Shown: positions 23,195 to 31,555, numbered from the stretch's first letter. The stretch: DNA of 64,000 nucleotides from Desulfobacula toluolica Tol2 (GCF_000307105.1 NC_018645.1:5032001-5096000), one strand, 5' to 3'. The notes: generated from the letters alone by a model not told the origin. Numbers and translations are program-made.

Positions 23195-24280
23195 TTATCC
23201 GGGCCTGCCTCTTGGTTCCGGCTTTGCAAAGAAAATAAATTTCAAATCATGCCCGCAATGGCTGCATTTAATACCCGGTATTTCAAGTTCCGGGATTTTA
23301 ATAAAAAGAGCAATAATGTCATGGATGAATGAGATGAGTTCACGGATTTTTTCTATGGACAATGCGCTGTTGGGATTGAGAAATCCATAATGTCTAATTT
23401 TCATAAACCCTTTGGGAAGAACATGCTGCAAGAACCGTCGGATAAACTCCATGGCATCCAATGCCATAGTTTTCCACTTCTTTTTTTCACGGTCTTTATA
23501 CAAAAATTTGATGACGCCATTTTCAATGCTTTTAATACGATTATTGGAGATGGCAACCCGGAACACATATTTTGAAAGATAGCGCAGGGAATTTTGTCCC
23601 TGCCCCACGGCCTGGCTGTCAATCACCCATTGCTGTTTCCATACTGCGGAATCAATTTTATCGAGCAGCCCGGCTTTTTTTATGGCATCTTTGAATTTGG
23701 CTTTAAAAATGACCGCCAGAGGTTTTGTGTGAACAAACAGATCCTGTCTGGAAGAAAGCCATTGGTCATTATCAGATAAAGCACCTCCGGGAATTATTAT
23801 ATGCAAATGTGGATGATACTGAAGCATGCCGCCCCATGTGTGGAGGGCTGCCAGATATCCGATTCGATCAGATCCGATAAACCGTGTATCTTGTGCCAGT
23901 TTTTTCAGGGCTTCATTGGTGCATGAAAACAGGGCACCATAAGATAATTTTTGATGAGACCTTACAACATCCCGCAGGCCCTGGGGAAGTGTAATGGTTA
24001 ACAGGAAATAATAGGTCGGTAGCAGCTTTTTCATCTGCTGATCCAGCCATTGGTCCGCTTTACTCTGCTGACAGTTGGGACAATGACGATTGCCGCAGCA
24101 GAAGTGAATAAAATGCAGATTACGGCAGTCATCACATTCATACACCATTGTTCCAAAGGAACCCTTTCTGCAGGCACTGATATCCCGTATGGTTTTTTTA
24201 TGAGACTTCGGCATTCGATCTCCATAAAGTGTCAGATATTTCGGCCCATACATTTGGAAGATTTTTTGAACAGCACTCAT
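23195..24280 (-). CDS. IS91-family HUH transposase
   Basis: Encodes 361 residues. The N-terminus is the transposase zinc-binding domain with cysteine/histidine pairs (CDDCRNLHFIHFCCGNRHCP, then CQQSK). The HUH motif of the Y1/Y2 relicase-type nuclease is YHPHLHIIIPGG (about 155-166). The catalytic tyrosines lie in RYLSKYVFRVAISNNRI (about 230-245). The C-terminus has another zinc-knuckle CSHCGHD. It should catalyse rolling-circle transposition of single-stranded DNA. Length is slightly below IS91 TnpA but all expected motifs are present. Its start overlaps the recombinase stop by four bases. Confidence 0.92.
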   Translation of the reverse strand: MSAVQKIFQMYGPKYLTLYGDRMPKSHKKTIRDISACRKGSFGTMVYECDDCRNLHFIHFCCGNRHCPNCQQSKADQWLDQQMKKLLPTYYFLLTITLPQGLRDVVRSHQKLSYGALFSCTNEALKKLAQDTRFIGSDRIGYLAALHTWGGMLQYHPHLHIIIPGGALSDNDQWLSSRQDLFVHTKPLAVIFKAKFKDAIKKAGLLDKIDSAVWKQQWVIDSQAVGQGQNSLRYLSKYVFRVAISNNRIKSIENGVIKFLYKDREKKKWKTMALDAMEFIRRFLQHVLPKGFMKIRHYGFLNPNSALSIEKIRELISFIHDIIALFIKIPELEIPGIKCSHCGHDLKFIFFAKPEPRGRPG

Positions 24281-25152
24281 GACAACACCCCCTGCATGAC
24301 TTTGGAAACTTTGTCATTGGAATCAACTTGGGCCTGTGTGGTCACATGCAGATAAATCATGGTGCTTTTAAGGGTTTTATGGCCTAATATTTTTTGCACA
24401 TGGCGTATGGGGATATTAGCTTCCAGCAAATGCGTCGCATAGGCATGGCGGAAGACATGAGGGTGAACATGTTTTTTAAACTTCAGGCGTTTCAAAGTAG
24501 ATCGCAAAACGCCTTGAACCCCACTGTCACTGACATGATTTTTGGCATATTGAGCGTCCTTACCGCCATTGCGGCCCAAAGCAGGGAATATCCATTTTGA
24601 ATTGCGATGGGTTTTATAGTATTTGCGCAACGTCAACAGGGTTATTTTGAGTAAAGGCACCGTCCTGTCCATGGCACCCTTTCCACCGTGAATATGCACA
24701 AGTCCCCTGTCGGAAAGAATATCTTTGACCTGAAGTGTTGTTGCCTCCCTTAAACGCAGTCCCATGGAATATAATGTCAAATAAAATGCATGACTTTGCA
24801 CAGTGGGAAGGGCATAAATAATCTTTCTGACTTCCTCCAGACTCAGAATAGTCGGTAAGGTCTGCTCACGCTTCCATTTGATGTCGTTGAAAATGTTCCA
24901 GGACCGGACCAGCGTTTTGGTAAAAAAATGCTGAATACCAGAGTAACTGATCCGCAGAGTAGCAGCGCTCCAGCCGAATTCATTCTGGCAGCAAAGCCAG
25001 TATTGACGGAGCTGTTCTTCAGTGATATCTTCTAATGGTTTATTGTAAAAGCGCTGTAGTCTTAAAACCGAACTGGTATAGGATTGAATGCTCCTTTTTG
25101 CATAACCGGCAAGTTGGAGATCTTCTTTAAAACGTTTGATTAAATTGCTCAT
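24277..25152 (-). CDS. Tyrosine recombinase accompanying the IS91-like transposase
   Basis: Encodes 291 residues. A SAM-like N-terminal domain (about 1-85) is followed by the catalytic domain with Arg in YSMGLRLREATTL, Lys in HIHGGKGAMDR, HVFRHAYATHLLE, HKTLKSTM and Tyr in IYLHVTT. A group of IS91-like elements carries such a recombinase directly upstream of the HUH transposase. The ribosome binding site (AAGGAAG) and start codon are part of a 17-bp inverted repeat with 25213-25229, so the mRNA leader can mask its own start. Confidence 0.9.
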   Translation of the reverse strand: MSNLIKRFKEDLQLAGYAKRSIQSYTSSVLRLQRFYNKPLEDITEEQLRQYWLCCQNEFGWSAATLRISYSGIQHFFTKTLVRSWNIFNDIKWKREQTLPTILSLEEVRKIIYALPTVQSHAFYLTLYSMGLRLREATTLQVKDILSDRGLVHIHGGKGAMDRTVPLLKITLLTLRKYYKTHRNSKWIFPALGRNGGKDAQYAKNHVSDSGVQGVLRSTLKRLKFKKHVHPHVFRHAYATHLLEANIPIRHVQKILGHKTLKSTMIYLHVTTQAQVDSNDKVSKVMQGVLS

Positions 25153-25229
25153 GGTATCTTCCTTTTTTCTTTAACCTTGTCGGGTGAAGATACCGACCTG
25201 CAAGCCGGTAACAAGATACCATGAGCAAT
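25144..25229 (-). promoter_or_regulatory. Start-codon-masking inverted repeat upstream of the IS recombinase
   Basis: Bases 25144-25160 and 25213-25229 form a perfect 17-bp inverted repeat. One arm is the recombinase start region (AAGATACC-ATG-AGCAAT on the minus strand) and the other is the same sequence on the plus strand. A transcript reading in from outside would fold so that the start codon is sequestered. This is a known strategy of insertion sequences against read-through activation. A smaller ACCG/CGGT hairpin lies in the loop. Confidence 0.6.
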
Positions 25230-25349
25230 GGAATTGAACAATGATGATACGGCTTAATCTGCCGCGCAGCGGCTTACTTGAACAAGACTAATTCAGCCGA
25301 CGCAAAAAACTGCGCCCATTGAAGAATGCGTTACCAATAAAGGGGAATT

Positions 25350-26291
25350 ATGAATCCAAAAACATTCATAAGTCATGCAAGTGAAGACAAGGATCGTTTT
25401 GTAATAGATTTTTCAAGCAAATTACGGAGCAAAGGCATTGATGCTTGGTTAGATAAATGGGAAATGTTTCCTGGTGATAGCTTGGTTGATAAAATATTTG
25501 AAGAAGGCATTAAAAATGCTGATGCTTTTGTAATCATTCTGTCTCAGCATAGTGTAAATAAACCCTGGGTCAGGGAAGAGCTTAATGCTGGATTTGTTAA
25601 AAGAATAAGCATAAAAACTAAGATAATCCCGATTGTTATTGATGATTGCGAAGTGCCAGAATGCCTGAAATCAACATTGTGGGAAAGAATTCAAAATTTA
25701 GAATCTTATGATGAAAACCTTAATAGAATTGTCCAGTCTATTTTTGGTATTTCAGAAAAGCCTCAATTAGGAAAACCGCCAAAACATATTAAAACAGTAA
25801 TTGATGTACTTCCTGGGCTAACGAAAGTAGATACTATTATTTTTAATCAATCTTGCAAAATAACTATAGAGAAGGGCGATAAAAATATTAATTTATCAGA
25901 AATATATGATTCGTTAAAAGAGTATGGGATTTCAGATGATGAAATAGAAGAATCACTGGAAATTTTAGATTCAAGAGGATTTATAAAGGCGCAAAGAGTT
26001 TTGAAAGGCCGAATTCCTTTTTTTTTAATAACTCAATACGGATTTGATTTGTATGCTCGAAAAAATATCAATGATTATGATCTTATTGTGAAAGAAGTTT
26101 GCTTAAAAATATTAAATGAAAATTTAATGGTAAACCACCAAATCGCTGAGGCTACTAACACTCCAATTGCATTAATAAATCATATTCTTGAGACAATTGA
26201 GAGAAAGGGTTTAGTTAAAACAATAAAGGCCCTTAATGGCCTTTATCAAGTTCACTATGTGTCTCCAGAATTAAAACGTATGTTTAGATAA
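25350..26291 (+). CDS. TIR-domain effector protein
   Basis: Encodes 313 residues after GGGGAATT. Residues 1-130 are a bacterial TIR domain: KTFISHASEDKDRFVIDFSS, AWLDKWEMFPGDSLVDKIFE, FVIILSQHSVNKPWVREELN. The catalytic glutamate position, Glu77 in the W-x3-E context, is conserved, so NAD hydrolysis is plausible. The C-terminal half contains two winged-helix-like repeats (SLKEYGISDDEIEESLEILD and CLKILNENLMVNHQIAEATN) that could sense nucleic acid or a partner. Single-gene TIR effectors of this layout are typical phage-defence cargo. The gene is flanked by the IS91-like transposon and by a GCTAATCAGGTAG motif. Confidence 0.85.
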   Translation: MNPKTFISHASEDKDRFVIDFSSKLRSKGIDAWLDKWEMFPGDSLVDKIFEEGIKNADAFVIILSQHSVNKPWVREELNAGFVKRISIKTKIIPIVIDDCEVPECLKSTLWERIQNLESYDENLNRIVQSIFGISEKPQLGKPPKHIKTVIDVLPGLTKVDTIIFNQSCKITIEKGDKNINLSEIYDSLKEYGISDDEIEESLEILDSRGFIKAQRVLKGRIPFFLITQYGFDLYARKNINDYDLIVKEVCLKILNENLMVNHQIAEATNTPIALINHILETIERKGLVKTIKALNGLYQVHYVSPELKRMFR

Positions 26292-26660
26292 CAAAGTTGC
26301 TAATCAGGTAGTTGAGGGGGCTCTTTCATTACCCGCAACCCGAAATGAAGAATCTTTGTATTAAGCCTGATTCAGTATTTCAAATCGTTCTCATTTTCGA
26401 TAATCAAAACTATCCCCGCCCGTTTCCCGGGATGCATGGAATAATAAAGCGATTGCCCCAGGGCTTTTTGACCTTCAATGAGATGAAAAGGGAGTCGCAT
26501 TAGCTGACACCCCTGGGGTGGTTAAGAGTGTATCACAAAGTGACACCCCCAGGCCCGGCAAGGGGGTGCAGATATTACCCTCCCTGGGGGTAATTGGATC
26601 TGGTGATGAACCTGCCCTACCTAAATGGGAGATCAGCTTAAAGGGGGAGGATTCTCCCCT
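26292..26660. other. Intergenic region with repeated CCCCTGGGG-type palindromes
   Basis: Downstream of the TIR gene there is no convincing CDS (a 63-codon frame at 26312 has no ribosome binding site). Between about 26508 and 26606 the sequence repeats TGACACCCC(T/C), CCTGGGG and GGGGGTG-like blocks, including the palindrome ATTACCC...GGGTAAT at 26574-26592. This could be a binding array for a partition or replication protein; the nearest candidate is the ParA-like gene at 27144. Confidence 0.4.
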
Positions 26661-26837
26661 TTAAATAGGATTTGAATCCCCTTTAAATATCGGCACGAGA
26701 TGCCGATTTGCTTCAGCCATATCAATAACTTCTTGATAGGCTTCATCGGGAACGTTGTTTTGGGCAAGAAGGTAAAGGGCTTTGGGTGCAATATCAAAAT
26801 GCGCGACGTGTCTCGCATTTGGAAAGGCTTCAGCGGT
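26661..26837 (-). pseudogene. Remnant of an unidentified protein gene
   Basis: On the minus strand a 58-codon stop-to-stop frame without a start codon encodes a well-formed protein fragment (APKALYLLAQNNVPDEAYQE and VIDMAEANRHLVPIFKGD). The composition is much more protein-like than the annotated overlapping frames. It is probably the C-terminal remnant of a DNA-binding or partition-associated element protein, but I cannot name the family. Confidence 0.4.
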
Positions 26838-26930
26838 TTAAATGAATTGCTGTGCAGTCCTTTCACTCCATCGAGACTCAGCCTTCAACCATGGCAGCCA
26901 GTTGCCGTGGGCGATGGTGTGATGCAAAAA

Positions 26931-27010
26931 AAAATGCAAAATTAAGGATTTTCCCTGATTTACTTATGTCGTTCGGGGTGATATGAGACTATAAATTGAT
27001 TTTTTAGGTT
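26931..27010 (+). repeat. Cargo-leader repeat, copy 3 (partial)
   Basis: AAAATGCAAAATTAAGGATT and the following 60 bases align with the first half of copies 1 and 2, including the block corresponding to GAGTGGTATGGAGTATATTTGATTTTT. It lies upstream of the ParA-like gene. Confidence 0.6.
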
Positions 27011-27143
27011 GGGTATCATTCAAATTTACATGCTATCCAGGTCGGTAGAATTATTTTTTTATACTTTAATTTACAATTTCATATGTATTGGCGTATTAAG
27101 ATATTAAATCAAACCCATTTACACATCAATATTGGAGCAATAC

Positions 27144-28136
27144 ATGAAAATTTTTTCAATTTTTAATAATAAAGGTGGAGTTGGTAAAACAACATATATG
27201 TATCACATTGCTCATCTATTAGCTAAAAAAGACTTTAGCGTATTAATTGTAGACTTAGACAGCCAATGCAATTTATCAGCATATTCAATTTCTGAATCCG
27301 ATTTGGAAAAAAGCTGGAAAACAGATCGAGGAAATAGTATTTGGAACGCTATTGAACCTGTTTATGAACGTTTAGGTGATATACGAAAACGTCAACCTTC
27401 AATTGTAAATCCAGAATACCCAAACCTTTACATTATTCCTGGGGATGTTCTTCTCAGCAACTTTGAAGATTCATTAGGCGACTCTTGGAATAGCGCAAAA
27501 GGTGGAAACCCTGGTGATCTTAGAGTTCAATCCGCAATATATCGCTATATACTTTGGGCTTCTGAAAAAGTTAATGCTGATATTGTCATGCTTGACTTGG
27601 GTCCTAATTTGGGTGCACTAAATAGAGCCGTGCTTGCTATTAGTGATTACTTCGTTGTTCCAATGTCTCCGGATTTATTTTCTATCCGAGGGACACAGAA
27701 TTTAGGCTCAAAGCTTTGTACTTGGCGTAAAGAATGGGACCAATGCAAATCTGCATATAACGGAGATGCAATTGAACTACCTACAGGCGCACCTGTTTTT
27801 CTGGGATATGTAATGCAACAACATAATATACGTAAAAATTCAAAAGGAATGACACGTGGCTGGTCAATTTTTGGCGATAAAGTTGAAGATGCTGTTAGAC
27901 ACAATATTATTGATCGATTAATGCCCTTAAATCAAGTACATGATTGGGGAACCAATAATTGGAATATTGGCAAAATACCAAATTTGCATAGTTTGATACC
28001 ATATTCTTTGGAGGCGCGTAAGCCCGTCTTCGATTGTGCATACAAAGACGGTTTGACAGGGGCTCACATTACGACCGCAAAACAGTCAGTTAAGCATTTT
28101 GAGCCCATAGTTAATAAACTATTGGAAGTTGTATAA
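27144..28136 (+). CDS. ParA/MinD-like ATPase, stand-alone
   Basis: Encodes 330 residues from ATG 27144 (GGAG six bases upstream); a TTG at 27132 is in frame. The deviant Walker A is NNKGGVGKTTYMYH (about 8-21). The A' motif is LIVDLDSQCNLS and the Walker B-like is VMLDLGPNLGALN. The C-terminal third (from HNIRKNSKGMTRGWSIFGDK) is longer than in simple ParA proteins and may bind a partner. No ParB gene or obvious parS is nearby. Lone ParA-like ATPases occur as element maintenance factors and as components of defence islands. It follows cargo-leader repeat 3. Confidence 0.8.
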   Translation: MKIFSIFNNKGGVGKTTYMYHIAHLLAKKDFSVLIVDLDSQCNLSAYSISESDLEKSWKTDRGNSIWNAIEPVYERLGDIRKRQPSIVNPEYPNLYIIPGDVLLSNFEDSLGDSWNSAKGGNPGDLRVQSAIYRYILWASEKVNADIVMLDLGPNLGALNRAVLAISDYFVVPMSPDLFSIRGTQNLGSKLCTWRKEWDQCKSAYNGDAIELPTGAPVFLGYVMQQHNIRKNSKGMTRGWSIFGDKVEDAVRHNIIDRLMPLNQVHDWGTNNWNIGKIPNLHSLIPYSLEARKPVFDCAYKDGLTGAHITTAKQSVKHFEPIVNKLLEVV

Positions 28137-28317
28137 TCGGGTAGTCCTCCACAACACCCTGCATGCGGATCTGCATAGCGTGGTTCATTAAGAATACCGG
28201 GCAGTGCAAATGTCCCCCTAATGCAGATTTTGTTTTCGGTTCATACTTGTGTTAACAAAGCACATATTAACAGGATTTACTTATATGGGTTTTTCTCCCC
28301 ATAAGTTCACGTCCATG

Positions 28318-28352
28318 TCGGGCGTGAAAACAAATCGGGCGTGAAAACAAAA
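28318..28352 (+). repeat. Tandem 17-bp direct repeat
   Basis: Two adjacent exact copies of TCGGGCGTGAAAACAAA, about 20 bases upstream of the broken HNH gene. It may be an operator or a recent slippage duplication. Confidence 0.8.
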
Positions 28353-28369
28353 AAGAAAAGAAACGTATA

Positions 28370-29050
28370 ATGGAAGAATCAGCATATGCTTTTAATCTAA
28401 AGCTCTTATGTGGCGGTTACGCATATTATTTAACATACACAATGTTTAATTCCTTTTCTAAAAACGCAAGGGAAGTACGAGAGCCTTCTCGGATTGACAG
28501 CAATCGTTTCATAGAGTCACTGGATGTTCTTGGGCAATCAACAATAATGATTAATAACGTAGAAGACTATAACACTTGGTTGTATTTGAAAAGGGCTGGG
28601 CATTAGTTCCAAGTGACTTAGCAAGAGCATTAATGCATCAATGGCTGAAAAAAAATCTTGTCTCACATCACCAGTAGGTATATTTACGGATGTCGAACTC
28701 GTATCTCCATCGAGTCTAAAAAGATCATACTCACAACAAAAAAAGGAATATGTGATTAAACGTGACGGAGGCACCTGTTTATTGTGTGGCGCACAAATAA
28801 TCTAACCATACAGCACATTAGGCCTTATTCTAAAGGTGGTGAAACTTCATCAAGAAACATGGTTACACTCTGCAACGATTGCAATCAATCGCTCGGAGCC
28901 GAGCATCTTTATGAACTCTATCGCTTGGGCGGCTTGCATTATAATTATGATCCGTCTTTAATACATAAAAAGAAAATGGATAATACAGCCTTTTACAAGG
29001 CCGTTCAGTTTTCAAAGAATCTCATGCAAACACGGTGTGAAGTGTGGTAA
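28370..29050 (+). pseudogene. HNH endonuclease gene broken by frameshifts
   Basis: Continuous homology requires changing frame about three times. MEESAYAFNLKLLCGGYAYY continues to 28606. EKGWALVPSDLARALMHQWL follows in another frame. The frame then shifts at an A-run near 28650 into VGIFTDVELVSPSSLKRSYS and a zinc-knuckle CLLCGA. Finally it shifts near 28785 into LTIQHIRPYSKGGETSSRNM plus LCNDCNQ. The two CxxC pairs and the QHIRP...N...LC core define an HNH endonuclease of about 225 residues. Some shifts are at homopolymers, so sequencing error is possible for part of them. Confidence 0.75.
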
Positions 29051-29076
29051 TCATGGCATGTGCTAATCGGGTAGAC

Positions 29077-29099
29077 GGGGGGTTTTAATCCCCCCCCAC
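29077..29099 (+). terminator. Hairpin after the HNH pseudogene
   Basis: GGGGGG and CCCCCC flank TTTTAAT. The GCTAATCGGGTAG motif directly precedes the hairpin. Confidence 0.5.
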
Positions 29100-29100
29100 T

Positions 29101-29352
29101 TGCTTTTATCAATTATCCCCATTCAGACCATTTAAATCCCAAATCCCAAAAACCCCTTGACACCCTGCCGGGAATCTAAGACAATAAAGACCTCTCAAAA
29201 CGATGACGGTGAACCGGGCCGTAAATCCGGTATATTAATTTGTATGAGCAAGTCCAAATATAATTGGGGTATGGTGCCGGGAATCCGAAAGGACCGGAAA
29301 GGCTTTCATCGGCCTTGAGACACCTAACCCCCATTCTGTTTTGGAGTTACAA
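29101..29352 (+). other. Leader region of the right-hand replication operon
   Basis: There is no CDS. A TTGACA (29157) could be a -35 box, but the -10 is poor. Two GC-rich hairpins are visible: CCGG...CCGG around 29217-29238, and CCGG-GAATCC-GAAA-GGA-CCGG with a GNRA-type loop around 29277-29300. They may form a structured 5' leader for the following operon. Confidence 0.35.
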
Positions 29353-29964
29353 ATGAACACTCATCACAAGTTCCAACCCTCTATTGATCAAGAGAAAACC
29401 GAATCCTCCACCAGTATCAAAGAAAACCTGTCTCAAGACAACCTCAGATACTACATGCTTTTTGACCGCAACCCGGAGAAACAAACGCTGAACAGGATTG
29501 ACAAGCAGATTTTGAAACAGGTCCGGGGGGAGATCAAAAGCAAATACCCTGGGCAAGACCTTACTCCTTTTGCAAAGAAAATCTTTGAAGCGTACCGGTC
29601 AGGGTATGCGCTGGGGAAATCCTGGGTAACAAACAAAAACAAACGACTCAAGACAGACCATGACCCCGGTGGAATATTTCCGGGATCAGGAGACACCATG
29701 CATGACCGGATGCAGTTTGCCGAGTTTTTTATTCTGTATCTGGATGAGTGGTACCGTGAAGGCTACAAGCTGACTATAGGACCCAGGGAGGCCTACCATC
29801 TTTTCCGGGCGGATCTGCTGGCAAGCGAGGTCGAAGCCCGCAAGAAAGAGAACCTGGGGAAAGATGCCTATGAAATCAGCCGGGATGTTTTACGGTATCA
29901 TTCAGCTTACATGGAGGAGAAAGCGTTGGCTGTCAAGGAAACTTTGAACAAGGGGGGTGTATAA
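29353..29964 (+). CDS. Hypothetical element protein, 203 aa
   Basis: ATG 29353 has GGAG seven bases upstream; a TTG at 29341 is in frame. The product is charged and helical (LNRIDKQILKQVRGEIKSKY, then FAKKIFEAYRSGYALGKSWV) with no membrane segment. I do not recognise the family. The stop codon shares a base with the next ATG (TAATG), so it is the first gene of a coupled operon that continues with a wHTH replication protein and a helicase loader. Confidence 0.65.
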   Translation: MNTHHKFQPSIDQEKTESSTSIKENLSQDNLRYYMLFDRNPEKQTLNRIDKQILKQVRGEIKSKYPGQDLTPFAKKIFEAYRSGYALGKSWVTNKNKRLKTDHDPGGIFPGSGDTMHDRMQFAEFFILYLDEWYREGYKLTIGPREAYHLFRADLLASEVEARKKENLGKDAYEISRDVLRYHSAYMEEKALAVKETLNKGGV

Positions 29965-31022
29965 TGATTATAAGATTTGAAAAAAAAGGCAATTACACGA
30001 CAATTCCCAATGAGATCCTGAACAACCCGAATTTAAGCGCCAAGGCCAAGGGAATCCTTGTGCAATTATTATCGAAACCAGATTCCTGGAGGCTCAATGT
30101 TAAATATCTGGTAAACACAAATAAAGAGGGGCACTATGCTGTCAGAGCTGCTATCAAAGAACTGGAAGATCAAAACTATATCCACAGGATTGTGACCAGG
30201 GAAAAAGGAAAGATCACCGGAACCGAATATCTTATCTGTGACCGGGTCACTTCCAGGGCGAATGCTGAGGCATTGTTTTGTGGATCTCCCTGCAATGAGA
30301 ATATTGATCAGTACCCAGATTTAGGCAGTGGGAAAGAGCAAGCCCATCAGGAAAATGAACCCGCCGCATTGGATGAAAACTGTTTGGATTTGTGCAGTGA
30401 TACCCCTTTACCGGGTAAAGAAGAAAATGAAACCGATATATCCCCCACCCCTGTGGAAATCACAGCCAGTAAAGAAACCCGCATTGAAGATAACCGCATT
30501 CAGGTTATTAAGATGCAGAAAACCACGCCTATAATAAATACTGATAATAAGCAAATACTGAGGGTAACAACTACTGCTACGCCGGAGCCGGAATCAAAAC
30601 CGGATATCAAGACTGAAGCGGATCAGGTCAAGCAGCCGTCGTCGTGTTCATCGGAATCCCTTTGTGAACTTATTCCTGAAAAACACAGAAAGCCAATGGT
30701 GATGACTTTTGTTAACAGGGCCTTAAACGCCTATACAGCCCCTGAGATCAAAGAGGCCATTGCTTATACCGCCGGTAATGTCCGGGGCGGGTCTATGCAG
30801 TTTAAAGCATACCTGGATAAGACCTTGAAAAACAAATGGGCTGAAGGATATCTTGACTCCATACCGGATCAGCAGGAATTGTCATGGTGGGAACCGGGCG
30901 GCTTTAACGGTTTTTCCGGAAGAATGCCCAACGGGACCATAACCGGATCTGCCAGAACGGATTCCAACCTGATTGCATGTCAGCAATTCATTGAAAGTTA
31001 CAGCAGGAGGGCCGAAGCATGA
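29964..31022 (+). CDS. Winged-helix replication protein (replisome organiser-like)
   Basis: Encodes 352 residues. The N-terminal ~90 residues form a winged helix typical of phage replication and Rep-like proteins (TTIPNEILNNPNLSAKAKGI, LVNTNKEGHYAVRAAIKELE). A long, poorly ordered Glu/Thr/Pro/Lys-rich middle (about 95-215) follows. The C-terminal domain (VMTFVNRALNAYTAPEIKEA, FKAYLDKTLKNKWAEGYL) resembles the DnaD/DnaB_2-like C-terminus that contacts primosome proteins. It overlaps the helicase-loader gene by four bases, as expected of an origin-binding protein. Confidence 0.75.
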   Translation: MIIRFEKKGNYTTIPNEILNNPNLSAKAKGILVQLLSKPDSWRLNVKYLVNTNKEGHYAVRAAIKELEDQNYIHRIVTREKGKITGTEYLICDRVTSRANAEALFCGSPCNENIDQYPDLGSGKEQAHQENEPAALDENCLDLCSDTPLPGKEENETDISPTPVEITASKETRIEDNRIQVIKMQKTTPIINTDNKQILRVTTTATPEPESKPDIKTEADQVKQPSSCSSESLCELIPEKHRKPMVMTFVNRALNAYTAPEIKEAIAYTAGNVRGGSMQFKAYLDKTLKNKWAEGYLDSIPDQQELSWWEPGGFNGFSGRMPNGTITGSARTDSNLIACQQFIESYSRRAEA

Positions 31023-31543
31023 ACAGCAAAGATATTGTAAGGTTTTCAGAAATCATGATGGGGCTTGCAGAGAACTATCCCGGTACAAACCTTACCCACA
31101 TCGGCCTGCAGTTGAGATTTGAAGCCCTGAAAGAGTATGGCATTGACCATATCTCAAGAGCGGCAACAAAGCTTATCAAAACCCGGCGTTACCATTCCAT
31201 GCCCACAACGGCGGATATCATTGAAGCCATGGACGGGGACCCCGGCAAGATAAGCATGGAGTACCGGGCAGAGATAGAGGCTGGGAAAGTTCTTGATCAT
31301 TTGCGGGGGTATGGCAAAAATATTTTCCCTAAATTTAAAGATCCGATCACCAGACATTTGATGACCACCCGGTGGCGGTACAACTCATGGGCTGCATATG
31401 TGACGGAATCAGAGTTGAAGTGGTGGCAACGGGAGTTTGTCCGGGCGTATCTGGCCCATGCTGTCGGAGCCAGGGCGGGGTATTGTCTCCCTGGCGTGCC
31501 GGAACTCAAACGCCTTGCCCATGGCATTGGACAATTCATGTAA
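31019..31543 (+). CDS. Replicative helicase loader/inhibitor-like protein
   Basis: Encodes 174 residues. The N-terminal ~65 residues (IVRFSEIMMGLAENYPGTNL, FEALKEYGIDHISRAATKLI, then KTRRYHSMPTTADIIEAM) match the helical pattern of the phage helicase loader/inhibitor family (G40P/DnaI N-terminal type). The C-terminal part is Trp- and Arg-rich. Position directly behind the wHTH replication protein supports a role in loading the primase-helicase or host DnaB at the element origin. Confidence 0.7.
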   Translation: MNSKDIVRFSEIMMGLAENYPGTNLTHIGLQLRFEALKEYGIDHISRAATKLIKTRRYHSMPTTADIIEAMDGDPGKISMEYRAEIEAGKVLDHLRGYGKNIFPKFKDPITRHLMTTRWRYNSWAAYVTESELKWWQREFVRAYLAHAVGARAGYCLPGVPELKRLAHGIGQFM

Positions 31544-31555
31544 TCGGAGGTGCAT

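Larger units (their letters stand above)
22939..25283 (-). mobile_element. IS91-like transposon with HUH transposase and tyrosine recombinase
   Basis: Two overlapping minus-strand genes (recombinase then transposase) are bordered by GTTCAAGAAGCCGC at 22939 and, inverted, GCGGCTTACTTGAAC at 25269-25283. IS91-family elements insert next to GTTC/GAAC-type tetranucleotides, which fits both boundaries, but they usually lack terminal inverted repeats, so the exact ends are provisional. A GCCGC/GCGGC palindrome at 25261-25273 beside the right boundary could belong to the replication origin end (oriIS). The insertion separates cargo unit 2 from the TIR gene. Confidence 0.7.

Noticed and set aside
25284-25349. 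attC-like site with GCGTTACC before the TIR gene
   Set aside because: No matching core-site pair or imperfect-palindrome structure of integron attC sites, and no integron integrase in the window.
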